NCBI GenBank assembly: GCA_964418485.1
Contig: CAYQMH010000008.1
Span: 1 to 51,637, forward strand
Source of the DNA: JAFGHJ01 sp964418485
GTDB taxonomy: Bacteria > Hydrothermota > UBA3072
Length of the DNA: 51,637 bases
Direction of reading: 5' to 3'
The position numbers and the translations under genes were made by a program. Shown one piece after another: positions 51,604 through 51,637 of the stretch; the stretch's first letter is position 1, and every line of letters starts with the position of its first letter. A model generated the notes under the pieces. It was not told the origin of the DNA and searched no databases. It saw nothing but the letters and a program-made list of their open reading frames with translations.

Positions 51604-51637
51604 TCGGGGCGGGTGGATTCGAACCGCCGACTTCCAG
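51604..51637 (-). tRNA. tRNA, 3' part only (identity unclear)
   Basis: The right edge holds the T-arm and 3' acceptor strand of a tRNA on the minus strand: T-loop GTTCGAATC and 3' CGCCCCG plus discriminator A at 51604. CCA is not encoded. The anticodon lies outside. The acceptor strand equals that of tRNA-Pro at 48616. The T-stem GGCGG / CCACC has one C-A mismatch, which is unusual if confirmed. Confidence 0.85.

Overview
The window is AT-rich chromosomal DNA from a diderm (outer-membrane) bacterium. Evidence for an outer membrane: a TolC-type channel, two large beta-barrel proteins ending in Phe, a Wzm/Wzt exporter, an O-antigen-ligase-like protein, and an LpxL/HtrB-type acyltransferase. The DUF5916/CBM9-like barrel, DUF4097 protein, GxxExxY cassette and CRCARAG-type intergenic repeats recall uncultured candidate phyla such as WOR-3/Stahlbacteria. 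That placement is inference only. Many promoters match sigma70 closely (TTGACA / 16-17 bp / TATAAT-like), and genes are tightly packed with start/stop overlaps.

Layout. 1-5766 (+): end of an ABC ATPase, a TolC family channel and a DUF4097 protein. Then comes a separate unit, DUF5916 barrel - BlaI repressor - coiled-coil membrane protein, whose promoter carries two BlaI-type operators 21 bp apart. 5980-6936 (-): HMGL-like aldolase. 7180-12859 (+): zinc-ribbon protein, ComM/YifB ATPase, small membrane protein, a gluzincin-propeller-Omp85 fusion, and CoaE. 12865-18202 (-): MscS channel, orphan chemotaxis receptor, class V aminotransferase and GlyA. 18473-19444 (+): phosphofructokinase.

19546-43163 (almost all -) is a surface polysaccharide locus of about 23.6 kb. 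It holds a ligase-like protein, WbpD-, WbpB-, WbpE- and WbpG-like sugar enzymes, a UDP-glucuronate-4-epimerase-like enzyme, several glycosyltransferases, a sulfotransferase, a B12-type radical SAM enzyme, five methyltransferase-like proteins, and the Wzm/Wzt pair. Together these suggest a polymer rich in diacetamido or acetamidino uronic acids that is methylated and sulfated and exported by an ABC transporter. A GxxExxY gene flanked by 27-bp inverted repeats sits exactly between wzm and wzt.

43148-48389 (-): DinG-like helicase, RluB-type pseudouridine synthase, ScpB and MurJ in an overlapping operon. 48616-51637 (-): two tRNA genes flank an LpxL-like / GT2 / SurE / Pcm operon. The pcm stop codon lies inside the tRNA-Pro gene, and pcm probably starts at ATT overlapping the surE stop.

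Most notable: the BlaI circuit without BlaR1; the inverted-repeat GxxExxY cassette whose repeat is also coding sequence; two genes that seem to need ATT/ATA starts; the pcm/tRNA overlap; a GRHRL (ParB/Srx-like) domain fused to a methyltransferase; and promoters lying within a few bases of start codons. No CRISPR array, integrase, transposase or rRNA was seen.
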